From the NCBI GenBank assembly GCA_023953845.1, contig JAMLJC010000001.1, positions 3,172,501-3,236,500 of the forward strand: DNA of 64,000 nucleotides, given 5' to 3'. The number at the start of each line of letters is the position of its first letter. The stretch's first letter is position 1. The notes below the pieces were generated by a model, which worked only from the letters and a program-made list of their open reading frames with translations, made no database searches and was not told where the DNA came from. Position numbers and translations under genes: made by a program. Below are positions 50,928 through 59,656 of this stretch, in pieces. This stretch comes from Rhizobiaceae bacterium (GTDB taxonomy: Bacteria; Pseudomonadota; Alphaproteobacteria; Rhizobiales; Rhizobiaceae).

Positions 50928-52757
50928 ATGCCGGGTGCAACCACTGACTTCGTCGGCGTCCGCGTATTCTCGAATCTTTCGGGGACGCTCGCCAGGATCG
51001 ACACGCGCGACTCGACCGTCATCGGCCTGACCGGCCCGATGCCGCTGGCCGACGCCGGCATCTTTCCGCTCAACACCCGCGTCCGTTTCGCGACGGACGA
51101 TGCTGCGAAGGTCCTCGCCATGGGGGCCTGCCTTCTGCAGGACGCGATCAAGCAGATCGGCTCGGAAGGCATCGTCACCACCGTCCAGGTGGTCCGCACC
51201 CAGCATTCGTCGCTGGTCGACGCCAACGCGAAGCTCGCCGCCGAGATGTCGGCCATCGTCGGTTCGGCCGCGCTCCACACGGGCGTATGGGCGCATGCCA
51301 ACGGCGACCCGGCCGAGGGCGCCTATCCGGGTCTGCTTCTGGCGCCCGGCAACACGACATTGCGGCCGACCACTGGCGTCGCCGGCATCACGCTGGCGGA
51401 CGGCGGTGAGGATTACACCGAGGCGCCATCGGTGGAGATCGTCGGCGGCGGCGGCGCCGGCGCGTCCGCGATCTGCTCCATCAACGAGGCCGGACAGGTC
51501 GAGGCGATCGCCATCTCCAATCCCGGCATCGGGTATCAGAACGCCGCCGCCAAGGCGACCGGCGAGATCACCTTCGTTTCCAACCCGGTGGCCGACACCA
51601 CGGTGACGATCGCCGGCACGGCCGTCACCTTCAAGGGGTCTGGCGCGGCCGGCAATCAGGTAAATATCGGCGTCGATCTCGCGGCCACGCTGACGGCTCT
51701 CGCCGTCATGCTCAACGGCTCGGCCGACGCCAATCTGGTGACCGTCGACTATGTCGCCACCCCGACCAGGCTGCAACTCACCGCCGCCACTGCCGGCGCG
51801 GCGGGCAATGCGATCGCCTTCTCCACCACCGTGGCGGGCGCCACCGTTTCCGGCCCTGCTCTTGCCGGCGGTTACGACGCACCGTCTGTCGTCTTCTCGG
51901 GCGGCGGCGGCAGCGGCGCGGTGGCCACGCTGACGCTCGGCACCGTCCGCAACCCGGTCATGGTGGCGATGGATGCCGTCTGCACCCGTCTCATCGACTG
52001 CAAGGCGATAGGCGACACGCCGACGACAAGCGTTGCGGCGGCGCGCGAATGGGCGGCGGACTTCGCGACATCCTACAACGTCATCGCCATGTATCCGGCG
52101 GCGATCGTCAATCTCGGCGCCGGAAACGTCACCCGGCCGCTGTCGCCGCATGTGGCGGCGGCGACCGTGCGTCGCGACAAAGAGGCGGGCAACCCGTACA
52201 AGGCAGCCTGGAACCGGCCGCTGCAGGGCATTCTCGGCACGTCCAAGCCGGTCGGCTACACGGACGGCGACATCTCTTCCGAGGCCAACGTGCTCGTCCA
52301 GGGCGGCGTCGGCACGGTGATCGAGGGCAATCTGCTATGGGCGCCGTTCACCACAGCGACCGACCCGACGACGATCGGCTACCGCTCGATCAAGGTGATC
52401 CGTACCCGCCACGCCGCCGACAAGGCCATGCTGCGCCCGATGCGGAAGTACATGTCGAGCGACATGACCCCGCACGAGGCAACGCAGGTGTTCCTGTCGG
52501 GCGACGCGTTCTACAGCGACCTCAAGGCGCTGGGCGCGATCATCGAATACGAGTGGCTCTGGTCTCCGACCATGAACCCCGGCGCGCTGCTGCAGGCGGG
52601 CGCCATGCGGGTGAAGGTGCGCTACGCCGAGACGCCGGACCTGGTCGACCTGCAGATCTACAGCGAGACGATGCCGGAGGCCTACGACGCGCTCGCCGCC
52701 GCCATCGCCACCGCCATCAACGCACTCGGCCGCCCCAACATCCGCGTCGCGGCCTGA
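50928..52757 (+). CDS. FI: Contractile tail sheath protein (FI / Mu gpL family)
   Basis: 609 residues, longer than P2 FI (396) or Mu L (495). Conserved sheath parts flank an insert: residues 1-148 (VTTVQVVRTQH, AHANGDPAEGAYPGLLLAPG) and 340-609 (NPVMVAMDAVCTRLIDCKAIGD, ASWNRPLQGILG-type AAWNRPLQGILG, CTERM LINALGRPNI). The insert (about 149-338) contains two copies of YxxAPSVxxxGGGGxGA and an Ig-like beta domain, likely displayed on the outside of the tail. Confidence 0.92.
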   Translation: MPGATTDFVGVRVFSNLSGTLARIDTRDSTVIGLTGPMPLADAGIFPLNTRVRFATDDAAKVLAMGACLLQDAIKQIGSEGIVTTVQVVRTQHSSLVDANAKLAAEMSAIVGSAALHTGVWAHANGDPAEGAYPGLLLAPGNTTLRPTTGVAGITLADGGEDYTEAPSVEIVGGGGAGASAICSINEAGQVEAIAISNPGIGYQNAAAKATGEITFVSNPVADTTVTIAGTAVTFKGSGAAGNQVNIGVDLAATLTALAVMLNGSADANLVTVDYVATPTRLQLTAATAGAAGNAIAFSTTVAGATVSGPALAGGYDAPSVVFSGGGGSGAVATLTLGTVRNPVMVAMDAVCTRLIDCKAIGDTPTTSVAAAREWAADFATSYNVIAMYPAAIVNLGAGNVTRPLSPHVAAATVRRDKEAGNPYKAAWNRPLQGILGTSKPVGYTDGDISSEANVLVQGGVGTVIEGNLLWAPFTTATDPTTIGYRSIKVIRTRHAADKAMLRPMRKYMSSDMTPHEATQVFLSGDAFYSDLKALGAIIEYEWLWSPTMNPGALLQAGAMRVKVRYAETPDLVDLQIYSETMPEAYDALAAAIATAINALGRPNIRVAA

Positions 52758-52772
52758 AGCTAGGAGCTTTCC

Positions 52773-53324
52773 ATGGACAATATCATCCGGGGCGCGAACT
52801 GGTACGTCGACGAGATCAACATGCGGCTGCGCGCCGAGTCGACGAAGCTGCCGGTGCTGCGCCGGGACATGGTTCCATTCGTGCTGGGCGGTGGCTATTT
52901 CAGCCTGGAGCTGCCGGCCGAGATCGCCGCGCTCACGGCGGAGATGTCGGTCAACTCCACGCCGCCCGAGGTCCGCTCCCGCTTCGGCCGCGAGCCGGGC
53001 GACTGGACCACCGTGACCTACTACGAAAGCCTGCTCAACGCGTTCCCGAACAGCGCCAACGGCACCTCGACAGGCGCGACGACGGGCGGGCCGAAGCTGA
53101 AAGGCCGTGTCGTCATCCTCAAGGGACTGCTGAACGAGGTCGAACAGCCAGGCGTGAAGGGCATGAAGGCGGACGGCCCGGCACGCCTGCGCTGGTCGAG
53201 CATCATCCAGTACCAGGACGTGGTCGACGGAACGACCGTCCACAAGTTCGACGTGCAGAACAACACGCTGATCATCAACGGCGTGAACTACACGGCCGAG
53301 CACAACAGGATCATCGCGGCCTAG
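52773..53324 (+). CDS. FII: Major tail tube protein (FII family)
   Basis: 183 residues beginning MDNIIRGANWYVDEINMRL, with PKLKGRVVILKGLLNEVEQPGVK, IIQYQDVVDGTTVHKFDVQNN and NGVNYTAEHNRI. Length and pattern are those of P2 FII / Mu M tubes; forms the inner tube within the sheath. A Gly/Thr/Ser linker near residues 90-105. Confidence 0.9.
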   Translation: MDNIIRGANWYVDEINMRLRAESTKLPVLRRDMVPFVLGGGYFSLELPAEIAALTAEMSVNSTPPEVRSRFGREPGDWTTVTYYESLLNAFPNSANGTSTGATTGGPKLKGRVVILKGLLNEVEQPGVKGMKADGPARLRWSSIIQYQDVVDGTTVHKFDVQNNTLIINGVNYTAEHNRIIAA

Positions 53325-53333
53325 CCGCGGTCT

Positions 53334-53410
53334 CGCGGGGTAGCTCAGCCAGGTAGAGCACGAGGCCCATAACCTCGCCGTCGGCGGTTCAAATCCGCCT
53401 CCCGCAACCA
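53334..53410 (+). tRNA. Phage-encoded tRNA-Met (CAU), initiator-like
   Basis: A 77-nt cloverleaf with encoded CCA. Acceptor CGCGGGG against TCCCGCA leaves C1 opposite A72, the bacterial initiator mismatch. The anticodon stem CGAGG/CCTCG holds the loop CCCATAA, so position 33 is C instead of the near-universal U. The D stem has C11-G24 as in elongators. T arm GGCGG-TTCAAAT-CCGCC is perfect. It lies in the tail operon between tube and E genes. Confidence 0.88.
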
Positions 53411-53641
53411 GAATAAAAGGGGAAGCCGCTGCGCCCCGACTTGAGCGAGAGGCCGGATCTGAGGATTGCGGCCTACCAGCGGACAGCCGGGCGGGAGACC
53501 GGCACGTCGAATACCCAGAGAGGGCGGTCTGGTACGGCTCGCGAGGCTCCCAGCACTCTTTGAGGACCGGCCGAAGGGGTGCGCATCCCGGTGCCGTGTA
53601 GGGACGATAGTCCGCCGCCCGAAGCTTTTACGCGAGGCCTC
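53411..53641 (+). other. 231-bp gene-free tract after the tRNA
   Basis: No coding frame with a ribosome site is supported. Several short stems can form (GCCGG...CCGGC near 53483, GGAC-GATA-GTCC near 53604), so a processed spacer or structured RNA is possible. The base of the tract just before 53642 gives the E gene's leader. Confidence 0.35.
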
Positions 53642-54151
53642 ATGACCAAGAAAACCGCTACCGTCCAGACGCCGGCCACCGCCGATCCCAACGGCCCGAC
53701 CGTCGCGGAAGAAATCCCGCTGCCGCCCGAGCATATGTGGGCGGAGTTGGACAACGCATCGAAGCGGGTGCCGGCCGCGCCGCAGAAGCCCACGGCCGAA
53801 ACGCCGGCTCCGGACGAGAAAAACCCCTCACGAGAAATCGCCCAACTGGAGTTCGTTGGCCGCAAGCCAATCGAAACTGTCCCGCTTGAATATCCCTTCC
53901 TCCTTGCAGGAGAGACCATCTCGGAGATCAGAGTGCGACGCTTGCCGATCGGTGAGGTGGGCGACCTGATCGACAGCCTTCCGGCTGGCCGCATCGACAA
54001 TTTCGAGATCTACGCGGCTATGACGGGCCTGCCGGCGCCGGTGCTGCGCGGGCTTGTCGACGTCGACGGCGAGAAGGTTACGGGAGTTTGCTGGGATTTT
54101 TTGCCCCGCGCGTTCCGGCCGGCCCCGCCGCCGGCTCCCGCGTCATCATAG
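53642..54151 (+). CDS. E: Tail assembly chaperone E (P2 gpE / Mu gp41 type)
   Basis: 169 residues from the ATG at 53642, with an N-terminal Pro/Ala/Glu-rich extension of about 75 residues before the conserved part (VPLEYPFLLAGETISEIRVRRLPIGEVGDL, AAMTGLPAPVLRGLVDVDG). A T-TTT-TTG slippery heptamer at 54097 allows a -1 shift into the E' frame, giving a fused E-E' product used in tail assembly. Confidence 0.85.
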   Translation: MTKKTATVQTPATADPNGPTVAEEIPLPPEHMWAELDNASKRVPAAPQKPTAETPAPDEKNPSREIAQLEFVGRKPIETVPLEYPFLLAGETISEIRVRRLPIGEVGDLIDSLPAGRIDNFEIYAAMTGLPAPVLRGLVDVDGEKVTGVCWDFLPRAFRPAPPPAPASS

Positions 54152-54315
54152 ACCTTCGCGACTGGCGGTCGTTCATGGCGCGCATCTCGGCCATCTTCCA
54201 CACTCCTCTCCCGCAACTGCTCGCAATGCGCTGGGACGAAGGGCTCTTGTGGTGGCCGTTGGCGCGTGACGTCCATGCCGAGACCTTCGGCCTCATGGCG
54301 CGGGTGGAGAGATGA
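54088..54315 (+). CDS. E' extension (reached by -1 frameshift)
   Basis: The -1 frame from the slippery site at 54097 to the stop at 54315. It reads ...FFAPRVPAGPAAGSRVIIDLRDW...LPQLLAMRWDEGLLWWPLARDV, with the aromatic LRWDEGLLWW-type end seen in P2 E'. It has no ribosome site of its own, so it is probably made only as a fusion to E. It ends 4 bp into the tape-measure gene. Confidence 0.75.
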   Translation: MLGFFAPRVPAGPAAGSRVIIDLRDWRSFMARISAIFHTPLPQLLAMRWDEGLLWWPLARDVHAETFGLMARVER

Positions 54316-56744
54316 GCGATCTCGACGTCTCACTGCGTCTTCGTCTGGTCAACCAGCTTTCGCGTCCCGCCGAGGAGGCAGAGCGCGACCTGAAGGAGCT
54401 GCAGCGCGCCGCCGAACGGCTGGGTCGGACGCGCGGCAGTGACCAGTTGGGCGCGGACATTCGCAAGGTCGGCGCTGCGGCAGCGGACGCAAAGACGAAG
54501 CTCGGTGGCATTTCAGAAGAGACCGAGCAACTGCGCCAGAAACTCGGACGACTGAACGCCACGCGAGGGTTGGATGGCCTCAAGCAGGATGCCGGCCATG
54601 CAAAGCAGGCGATCGCCTCCATCGGAACAGAAGCCGACGAACTGCGACGGAAACTGGGGCAGATAGGGGACGTCGGGTTCGCCGAACTCAAGCAGGACGC
54701 GGCAAGCGCAAGGCAGGCGATCGAGAATATTGGGACTGCCGCCAGCCAGGCTTCCGGAAAAATCGAGCTGCTCGACGATACTTCAGCGCTTTCAAAACTG
54801 CGCGATGAGGCAAAGAAGACGGAAGACGCGATCCGCAATATCGGCGCCGGAGGCCAGCCGTTGCTTAATGATCCGGCGAAGCATCCAGCAGGGCGTGGTG
54901 TTGGCGCGCCGGTGCATACTCCGGGAACCGGCGGCGCATCCGATCCGACCCATACACCCGGGTCCGGCCGAGCCGGACGTGCGGCCGAGGGCTTCGCCGA
55001 CAGGTCGGGTTTGGACGCCTACGTCCCGTTTGGCGTATCCGGGAGCTACGCTGCGGGCGCGGGTATAGCCGCTGGCGGTGTTGCCGCCTATCGCGCGACC
55101 AAAAAGTACGCCGGATTCGACCGCGAGATGCGCATGCTCGGTAACGCGGCCGGGGTAAAGCAGGATGACGTTGAAGGCAGCATCCCAGAGCTCCGCGCGA
55201 TCGCTCAAGAGATTGGCGTGCCGGCTGATGACATTCTTGAAGCCTTTCGATCCCGCGTCACTTCTACCGGGGAATGGCGCGGCTCGCTCGACCAGATGAG
55301 GGATATCGGCAGGACGGCCAAGACCTCCGGCGCTTCCTCCGAAGATGTGGTGAACACTTTCCTTGCCGCCGAACGTTCCCTCGGTTTCACGCCGGACAAA
55401 CTCAGCAAGGCCTCCGATATTATGATCGAAGGCGGCAATAGCGGTCAGTTCGAGATGCGGGACATGGCCAACTATCTGCCTGGTCTGCTCTCGCTCGCTG
55501 GCTCCAAGGGTTATCAAGGTGAAGGCGGTCTCGCGAGCCTGATCGCGTCGCTTCAGATTATCGCTCGTCGCAGCGGCGGAAACGACAACGCGGCGCGCCA
55601 ACTCGGTGAGGTTCTCGGCAAGATGGACGCCGAGGAAACGGCGAACAATTTTAAGGATTTCAAGGTCGATCTGCCGAAGCGCATCAAGGACGGGAAGGCG
55701 CGCGGCGAGGATCCCGTCAACATCGTCCTCGACGCTGTCGAGGAGGCCATCAAGGGCGACAAAAGCAAGATCACGAGGCTCTTCCGCGAGAAAGATTCGC
55801 AGCTCGGCATCCTGAACCTACTGGCTGACAGGGAAGAGCGCGACCGGCTCGCTGAAGACCTCCAAGGTGCAAGCGGCGCGACGGAACGCGATTTCCAGCG
55901 GGTGAAGGACGATCCTCAAAGCCGCTTCGATCGCGCCGATAACGCGCTCAGCGATGCCTGGATGAAATTCGGTGCATTCATCGATCGGATCGGCGGAACC
56001 AAGGTGCTTGAGGGCTTCGCCAACGTTCTCGACATCATGTCCGCAGACACACCGGGGACCGTCGGTAATCTTCGCAACCTGCTGGGCCTCGCGCCGAGCG
56101 AAAACTCGGATGATCTCGTGGCATTGCAAGGCCGGCGCGATCAACTCACCCGAGATCTATCCGAGGTGAACATAGGCCCTCAGTCGGGCGGTGCAGGCTT
56201 CGAGCGCGCCGCACTGATGGCCGAACTGGAAGAGGTCCTCAAACAGATCGCGGCAGAGACTGCCCGTTTGAAGGCCATCTCTGACGCAGATCCGGAACTT
56301 GGCCCGGTACCAGGTCGCGGCGCGAAGCAAACGTTGCCCGCCACCATGCCGGTGCCGCTCGGTAAACCTATGGGGCCGGCCGCCGAGCAGTCGATGGAGA
56401 GCTACAACGACGCGCTCCAGGCCCAGGGACAGGAGGCGATCGGTATCGCCCAGGGCATCGCCGATAGTATCCGCGCCATGCTGGGCTTCACCGTCTCGCC
56501 GACCATCCAGCCCCGCCTCGTCGGGCCGAAAGGCGGCGGCGGGCAGGCCGGTGGTGCCGGCAATGGCGGCGCGCCTCGTGGCACAGGCGGCAGGCAGACG
56601 GCCTCGTTGGCTCCGGTGAACAACTACAACATCCGGACGTCGAATCCGCAGGTCGCGGCGCGGCGCGTCCAGGCCGAGCAGAACCGCCAGGTCCGGCTCG
56701 CGCAGTGGAACGCGATCGGCGACATGGGGAGCGCCTTCGGATGA
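54312..56744 (+). CDS. Tail tape measure protein (P2 gpT type)
   Basis: 810 residues. The first 190 are coiled coil with a repeated Leu/Ala/Glu pattern (RDLKELQRAAERLGRTR, repeated KQDAxxAKQAIxxIGT). A Gly/His/Thr linker follows near 200-220 and a hydrophobic segment near 240-262 (GVSGSYAAGAGIAAGGVAAYRAT). The middle has the phage minor tail core (GEWRGSLDQMRDIGRTAKTSGAS). Length sets the tail length; about 810 residues imply a P2-like tail of roughly 120 nm, by the usual 1.5 angstrom per residue. Confidence 0.9.
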   Translation: MSDLDVSLRLRLVNQLSRPAEEAERDLKELQRAAERLGRTRGSDQLGADIRKVGAAAADAKTKLGGISEETEQLRQKLGRLNATRGLDGLKQDAGHAKQAIASIGTEADELRRKLGQIGDVGFAELKQDAASARQAIENIGTAASQASGKIELLDDTSALSKLRDEAKKTEDAIRNIGAGGQPLLNDPAKHPAGRGVGAPVHTPGTGGASDPTHTPGSGRAGRAAEGFADRSGLDAYVPFGVSGSYAAGAGIAAGGVAAYRATKKYAGFDREMRMLGNAAGVKQDDVEGSIPELRAIAQEIGVPADDILEAFRSRVTSTGEWRGSLDQMRDIGRTAKTSGASSEDVVNTFLAAERSLGFTPDKLSKASDIMIEGGNSGQFEMRDMANYLPGLLSLAGSKGYQGEGGLASLIASLQIIARRSGGNDNAARQLGEVLGKMDAEETANNFKDFKVDLPKRIKDGKARGEDPVNIVLDAVEEAIKGDKSKITRLFREKDSQLGILNLLADREERDRLAEDLQGASGATERDFQRVKDDPQSRFDRADNALSDAWMKFGAFIDRIGGTKVLEGFANVLDIMSADTPGTVGNLRNLLGLAPSENSDDLVALQGRRDQLTRDLSEVNIGPQSGGAGFERAALMAELEEVLKQIAAETARLKAISDADPELGPVPGRGAKQTLPATMPVPLGKPMGPAAEQSMESYNDALQAQGQEAIGIAQGIADSIRAMLGFTVSPTIQPRLVGPKGGGGQAGGAGNGGAPRGTGGRQTASLAPVNNYNIRTSNPQVAARRVQAEQNRQVRLAQWNAIGDMGSAFG

Positions 56745-57199
56745 GCGTCTTTACGCCAGTCGGCGCGCTGATCTCGATCGGCGGCGCCGTCCTCTACACG
56801 GTGGGCGGTCTCAACCCGCAGCGCATACGCAAGTCGAGCGAAAGCCGCGTGCCCGGCCATCCTGTGCAGGGTGGCATGGAGTATCAGAAAACAGGCATGG
56901 GCGAGCGCGCCGTAACCATCGAGGCGCGTACCCTGCCGCAGATCATGGGCGGGCTCGACGCCTACGCCATCCTTGAGGCGCAGCACGAGATGCAAGCCGA
57001 AGTGCCGTTCATCCGCCTGCACGGCAACTATCTCGGCATCAGCGGCGGCTTGGTCATCGTCCGCTCTCTCGACGCGGATGAGGAGCAGTTGCACCCGTTC
57101 GACGGCGTCGGCCGCATTGTCGATGTCACCATGGACCTGCTGCAGCTGCCCGGCCTCGGCGGCATCGCTATACCCGATCTCAGGACCTTGCTGCGATGA
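56741..57199 (+). CDS. U: Tail protein U (P2 gpU family)
   Basis: 152 residues overlapping the tape-measure gene by 4 bp. GpU pattern: TVGGLNPQRIRKSSESRVPGHPVQGGMEYQKTGMGERAVTIEARTLPQIMGG in parts, and RLHGNYLGISGGLVIV. Connects tube and baseplate or completes the tail. P2 order T-U is kept. Confidence 0.88.
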   Translation: MSVFTPVGALISIGGAVLYTVGGLNPQRIRKSSESRVPGHPVQGGMEYQKTGMGERAVTIEARTLPQIMGGLDAYAILEAQHEMQAEVPFIRLHGNYLGISGGLVIVRSLDADEEQLHPFDGVGRIVDVTMDLLQLPGLGGIAIPDLRTLLR

Positions 57200-57414
57200 G
57201 AACCTACACCGTCGAGGCCCTTGAGGGCGAGCGCCTCGATCGCATCGCCCGCAAGGTTTACGGCACCGAGAAGAACGGCACCGTGGAAGGCTTGCTCGCC
57301 GCCAATCCGGGGCTTGCCTCCCACGGCACCATCATTCCGCTCGGCACCGTCATCCGGACGCCCGTTGAACTGGCGGTGAAGCCGGCGACAACCTACCAGC
57401 TGGCGTGGGAGTAG
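57196..57414 (+). CDS. X: Tail protein X (LysM-like)
   Basis: 72 residues, overlapping U by 4 bp. The LysM-like pattern YTVEALEGERLDRIARKVYGTEKNGTVEGLLAANPGL (in parts) and IIPLGTVIRTP. P2 gpX-type proteins form part of the central baseplate hub. Confidence 0.88.
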   Translation: MRTYTVEALEGERLDRIARKVYGTEKNGTVEGLLAANPGLASHGTIIPLGTVIRTPVELAVKPATTYQLAWE

Positions 57415-57417
57415 GGC

Positions 57418-58431
57418 ATGGCGCGGAAGCCGATCGTCCAGATCCTGACGCCGAGCGGTGCCGATCTCGTCGGCCGCCTCGGCAGCAACCTTGCCGGCGT
57501 CACCATCGTGGATCAGGCCGGCGGCGAGAGCGACACGATGGAGATCCGCGTCCGCGTTCCGATGCCCGCGCCGGCCGGTCCTGCCAAGGGCATGAAGTAT
57601 GCGCCGCTTGTCGGCTGGGAGCTGGGCGGCATGCGGCCGTCCGGCGTCTACACCGTCCAGACGACGTCGCTCGGCGGCGATCCGGACAGCGGCTACGAGA
57701 TGACCATCTCCTGCCGCGCGGCCGACTTCGTCGACAAGCTGAAGGAGGTCGACAGCGAGCATTTCGATGAGATGACCGCCGGAGCCATTTTCTCGCGCAT
57801 CGCGGCCAGGGCCGGCACCACGGCGATCGTGGATCCGGAGCTGGCCTCGATCCAGATTCCTTACCGGCTACGATGGAAGGAGCCGGCCGGCGAGTTCGCC
57901 GAGACGCTCGCCCAGGAGCTGGGCGGCACGATCAAGGTCGCCGGCGGCAGGATGGCCGTGCTCAAGCGCGGCGCGGGTCGGGCGGCTTCGGGTGCGCCGC
58001 TGCCGCCGATCCGGATCGACTTTGCCTCGTGCCACCGCTTCGACGTCTCGATCGAGCAGCGCGGCCTGTTCGCCGAATCGGATGGCGGGTGGTTCGACTT
58101 TCAGGACGGCATCGAGAAGCTGGAGCAGGGCAAGGGCCTCGGCTCGGCAAGCCGCTATCTGCCGGTGCACATCTTCTCGACCCAGCCGCAGGCGAAGCTG
58201 GCGGCCGACGCCAGCGGTCGCGAGGAAGGCCGCAAGAGCATCTCGGGCAGCTTCGACGTCGCCGGCAACCTCTCCGCCACGGCCGAGGCGCCGGTAATCT
58301 GCAGCGGCTTCGGGCCGGACATCGATGGCGCCAGCATGGTGGCCGCCTGCGTCACCCACGAAATCACCTTCGACGAGGACGGGGGCTGGATCACGACCGT
58401 CGAGGTAGAGGCGAAGGAGAGCAGCCAGTGA
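57418..58431 (+). CDS. D: Late control/baseplate hub protein D (P2 gpD / Mu gp44)
   Basis: 337 residues. The gpD fold is seen: start MARKPIVQILTPSGADLVGRLGSNLAGVTIVDQAGGESDTMEIRV in parts, then ELGGTIKVAGGRMAVLKRGAG and the C-terminal VTHEITFDEDGGWITTVEVEA. Trimeric hub onto which spike V is mounted. Confidence 0.9.
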   Translation: MARKPIVQILTPSGADLVGRLGSNLAGVTIVDQAGGESDTMEIRVRVPMPAPAGPAKGMKYAPLVGWELGGMRPSGVYTVQTTSLGGDPDSGYEMTISCRAADFVDKLKEVDSEHFDEMTAGAIFSRIAARAGTTAIVDPELASIQIPYRLRWKEPAGEFAETLAQELGGTIKVAGGRMAVLKRGAGRAASGAPLPPIRIDFASCHRFDVSIEQRGLFAESDGGWFDFQDGIEKLEQGKGLGSASRYLPVHIFSTQPQAKLAADASGREEGRKSISGSFDVAGNLSATAEAPVICSGFGPDIDGASMVAACVTHEITFDEDGGWITTVEVEAKESSQ

Positions 58432-58706
58432 AGGCGATCAACGAAACGAATTTCTGCCATATCGAGCAGCTGCCGGATGGCCGCCGCATCCTCTTCTATG
58501 CGGAGCATGCAGGGGACGACATCATCATCCATCAGGTTACGCACTGCGCGCTAGGCACGGTCGATATCAAGATCGAGGGGAACGCCGATCGGATCGAAGC
58601 TGCTTGGCCGCCGGACTACCCCGCTCGCGCCGCAGGCGTTTTGGACAGCCTGCAGGAGATGGGCCTCGTCCAAAAGATCGAGACCGAGGGAACCGACATG
58701 ATTTGA
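58428..58706 (+). CDS. Hypothetical protein after D
   Basis: 92 residues with GTG start overlapping the D stop (GTGA). Contents: NETNFCHIEQLPDGRRILFYAEHAGDDIIIHQVTHC in parts, an alpha/beta look. No family recognised; possibly accessory rather than structural, since the P2 block ends at D. Confidence 0.6.
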   Translation: MKAINETNFCHIEQLPDGRRILFYAEHAGDDIIIHQVTHCALGTVDIKIEGNADRIEAAWPPDYPARAAGVLDSLQEMGLVQKIETEGTDMI

Positions 58707-58847
58707 ATGCAGCGGAGGCCGCGTCGTTTCGCGGCTGCGGGTCCGGCGCCAACCAAGGCCCGCATGGCTAGCTCAACGCATCATCGCCACCCCGGCGGCC
58801 GAGGCCGCAGCGGCAAGGTGGCGCGAGTCGGATGCAGGACACCATGA
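58707..58847 (+). CDS. Possible 46-residue basic leader protein upstream of dam
   Basis: ATG directly after the previous TGA; TGA overlaps the internal ATG at 58844 of the methylase gene. Very rich in Arg, Gly and His. Mu couples mom translation to the small com gene in a comparable overlap, but this protein lacks Com's cysteines. May be chance. Confidence 0.3.
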   Translation: MQRRPRRFAAAGPAPTKARMASSTHHRHPGGRGRSGKVARVGCRTP

Positions 58848-59656
58848 CGAAATACGAGATGCGGGACGTTATCCTCGTCAAGCCCGCCGCACCTTGGGTT
58901 GGCGGCAAGAAGCAGCTGGCAAGGCGGCTTGCGTGGATGATCGAGGCCGCGCCGCACGATGCCTATGTCGAGGTCTTCGCCGGCATGGCCGGCGTGTTCC
59001 TGAAGCGTCGCCGGGCGCCGAAGACCGAAGTCATCAACGACCTCAACCGCGATGTGGCGAACTTCTTTCGAATCCTGCAAAACCACTACGAGGCGTTCAT
59101 GGACATGCTTCGGTGGCAGCTTACGAGCAGGGCCGAGTTCGAGCGCTTGAACGGCATGGATCCTGAGCGCCTCACCGATCTTCAGAGGGCAGCGCGCTTC
59201 CTTTACCTGCAGAAGACGGCCTTCGGCGGCAAGGTCGCCGGCCGGAGTTTCGGCGTCTCCGACAATGGCGGCCGCTTCGACGTGACCAAGCTGGCCGAAA
59301 TCCTCGCGGCCGTGCACGAGCGCCTCGCCGGCGTCGTCATCGAGTGCCAGCCCTGGTTGAAGCTGATCGACCGCTGGGACCGGCCGGGCACTCTCTTTTA
59401 TCTGGACCCGCCTTACTACGGCACGGAGCACTACTATGGCCGTGGCATGTTCGAGCGGTCGGAATTCGAGGCGATCGCGGCCCGTTTGAAGACCCTTCGA
59501 GGGGCCTTCATAATGACTTTGAACGACCTTCCAGAGGTCCGCGCGATCTTCGACGGCTTCTCGATCGAGCGCGTCGAACTCACCTATACCGTCGCCGGCA
59601 ACGACAATGCGAAGCGCGCCGGCGAGGTCATCATCACGGGAGGCGGCGGTGCCTGA
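58832..59656 (+). CDS. DNA adenine N6-methyltransferase (D12/Dam class)
   Basis: 274 residues (ATG at 58832; an ATG at 58844 is also possible). Motif I PWVGGKKQL (residues 21-29), the VEVFAGMAGVF strand and catalytic DPPY (about residue 191) in the order of the alpha/D12 group. It would protect phage DNA from host restriction or mark it for packaging or regulation, the role that mom has at the same place in Mu. Recognition sequence cannot be predicted. Confidence 0.92.
   Translation: MQDTMTKYEMRDVILVKPAAPWVGGKKQLARRLAWMIEAAPHDAYVEVFAGMAGVFLKRRRAPKTEVINDLNRDVANFFRILQNHYEAFMDMLRWQLTSRAEFERLNGMDPERLTDLQRAARFLYLQKTAFGGKVAGRSFGVSDNGGRFDVTKLAEILAAVHERLAGVVIECQPWLKLIDRWDRPGTLFYLDPPYYGTEHYYGRGMFERSEFEAIAARLKTLRGAFIMTLNDLPEVRAIFDGFSIERVELTYTVAGNDNAKRAGEVIITGGGGA

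Noticed and set aside
53345..53734. Minus-strand frame across the tRNA and E leader
   Set aside because: It is antisense to a well-formed tRNA and has no supported start.
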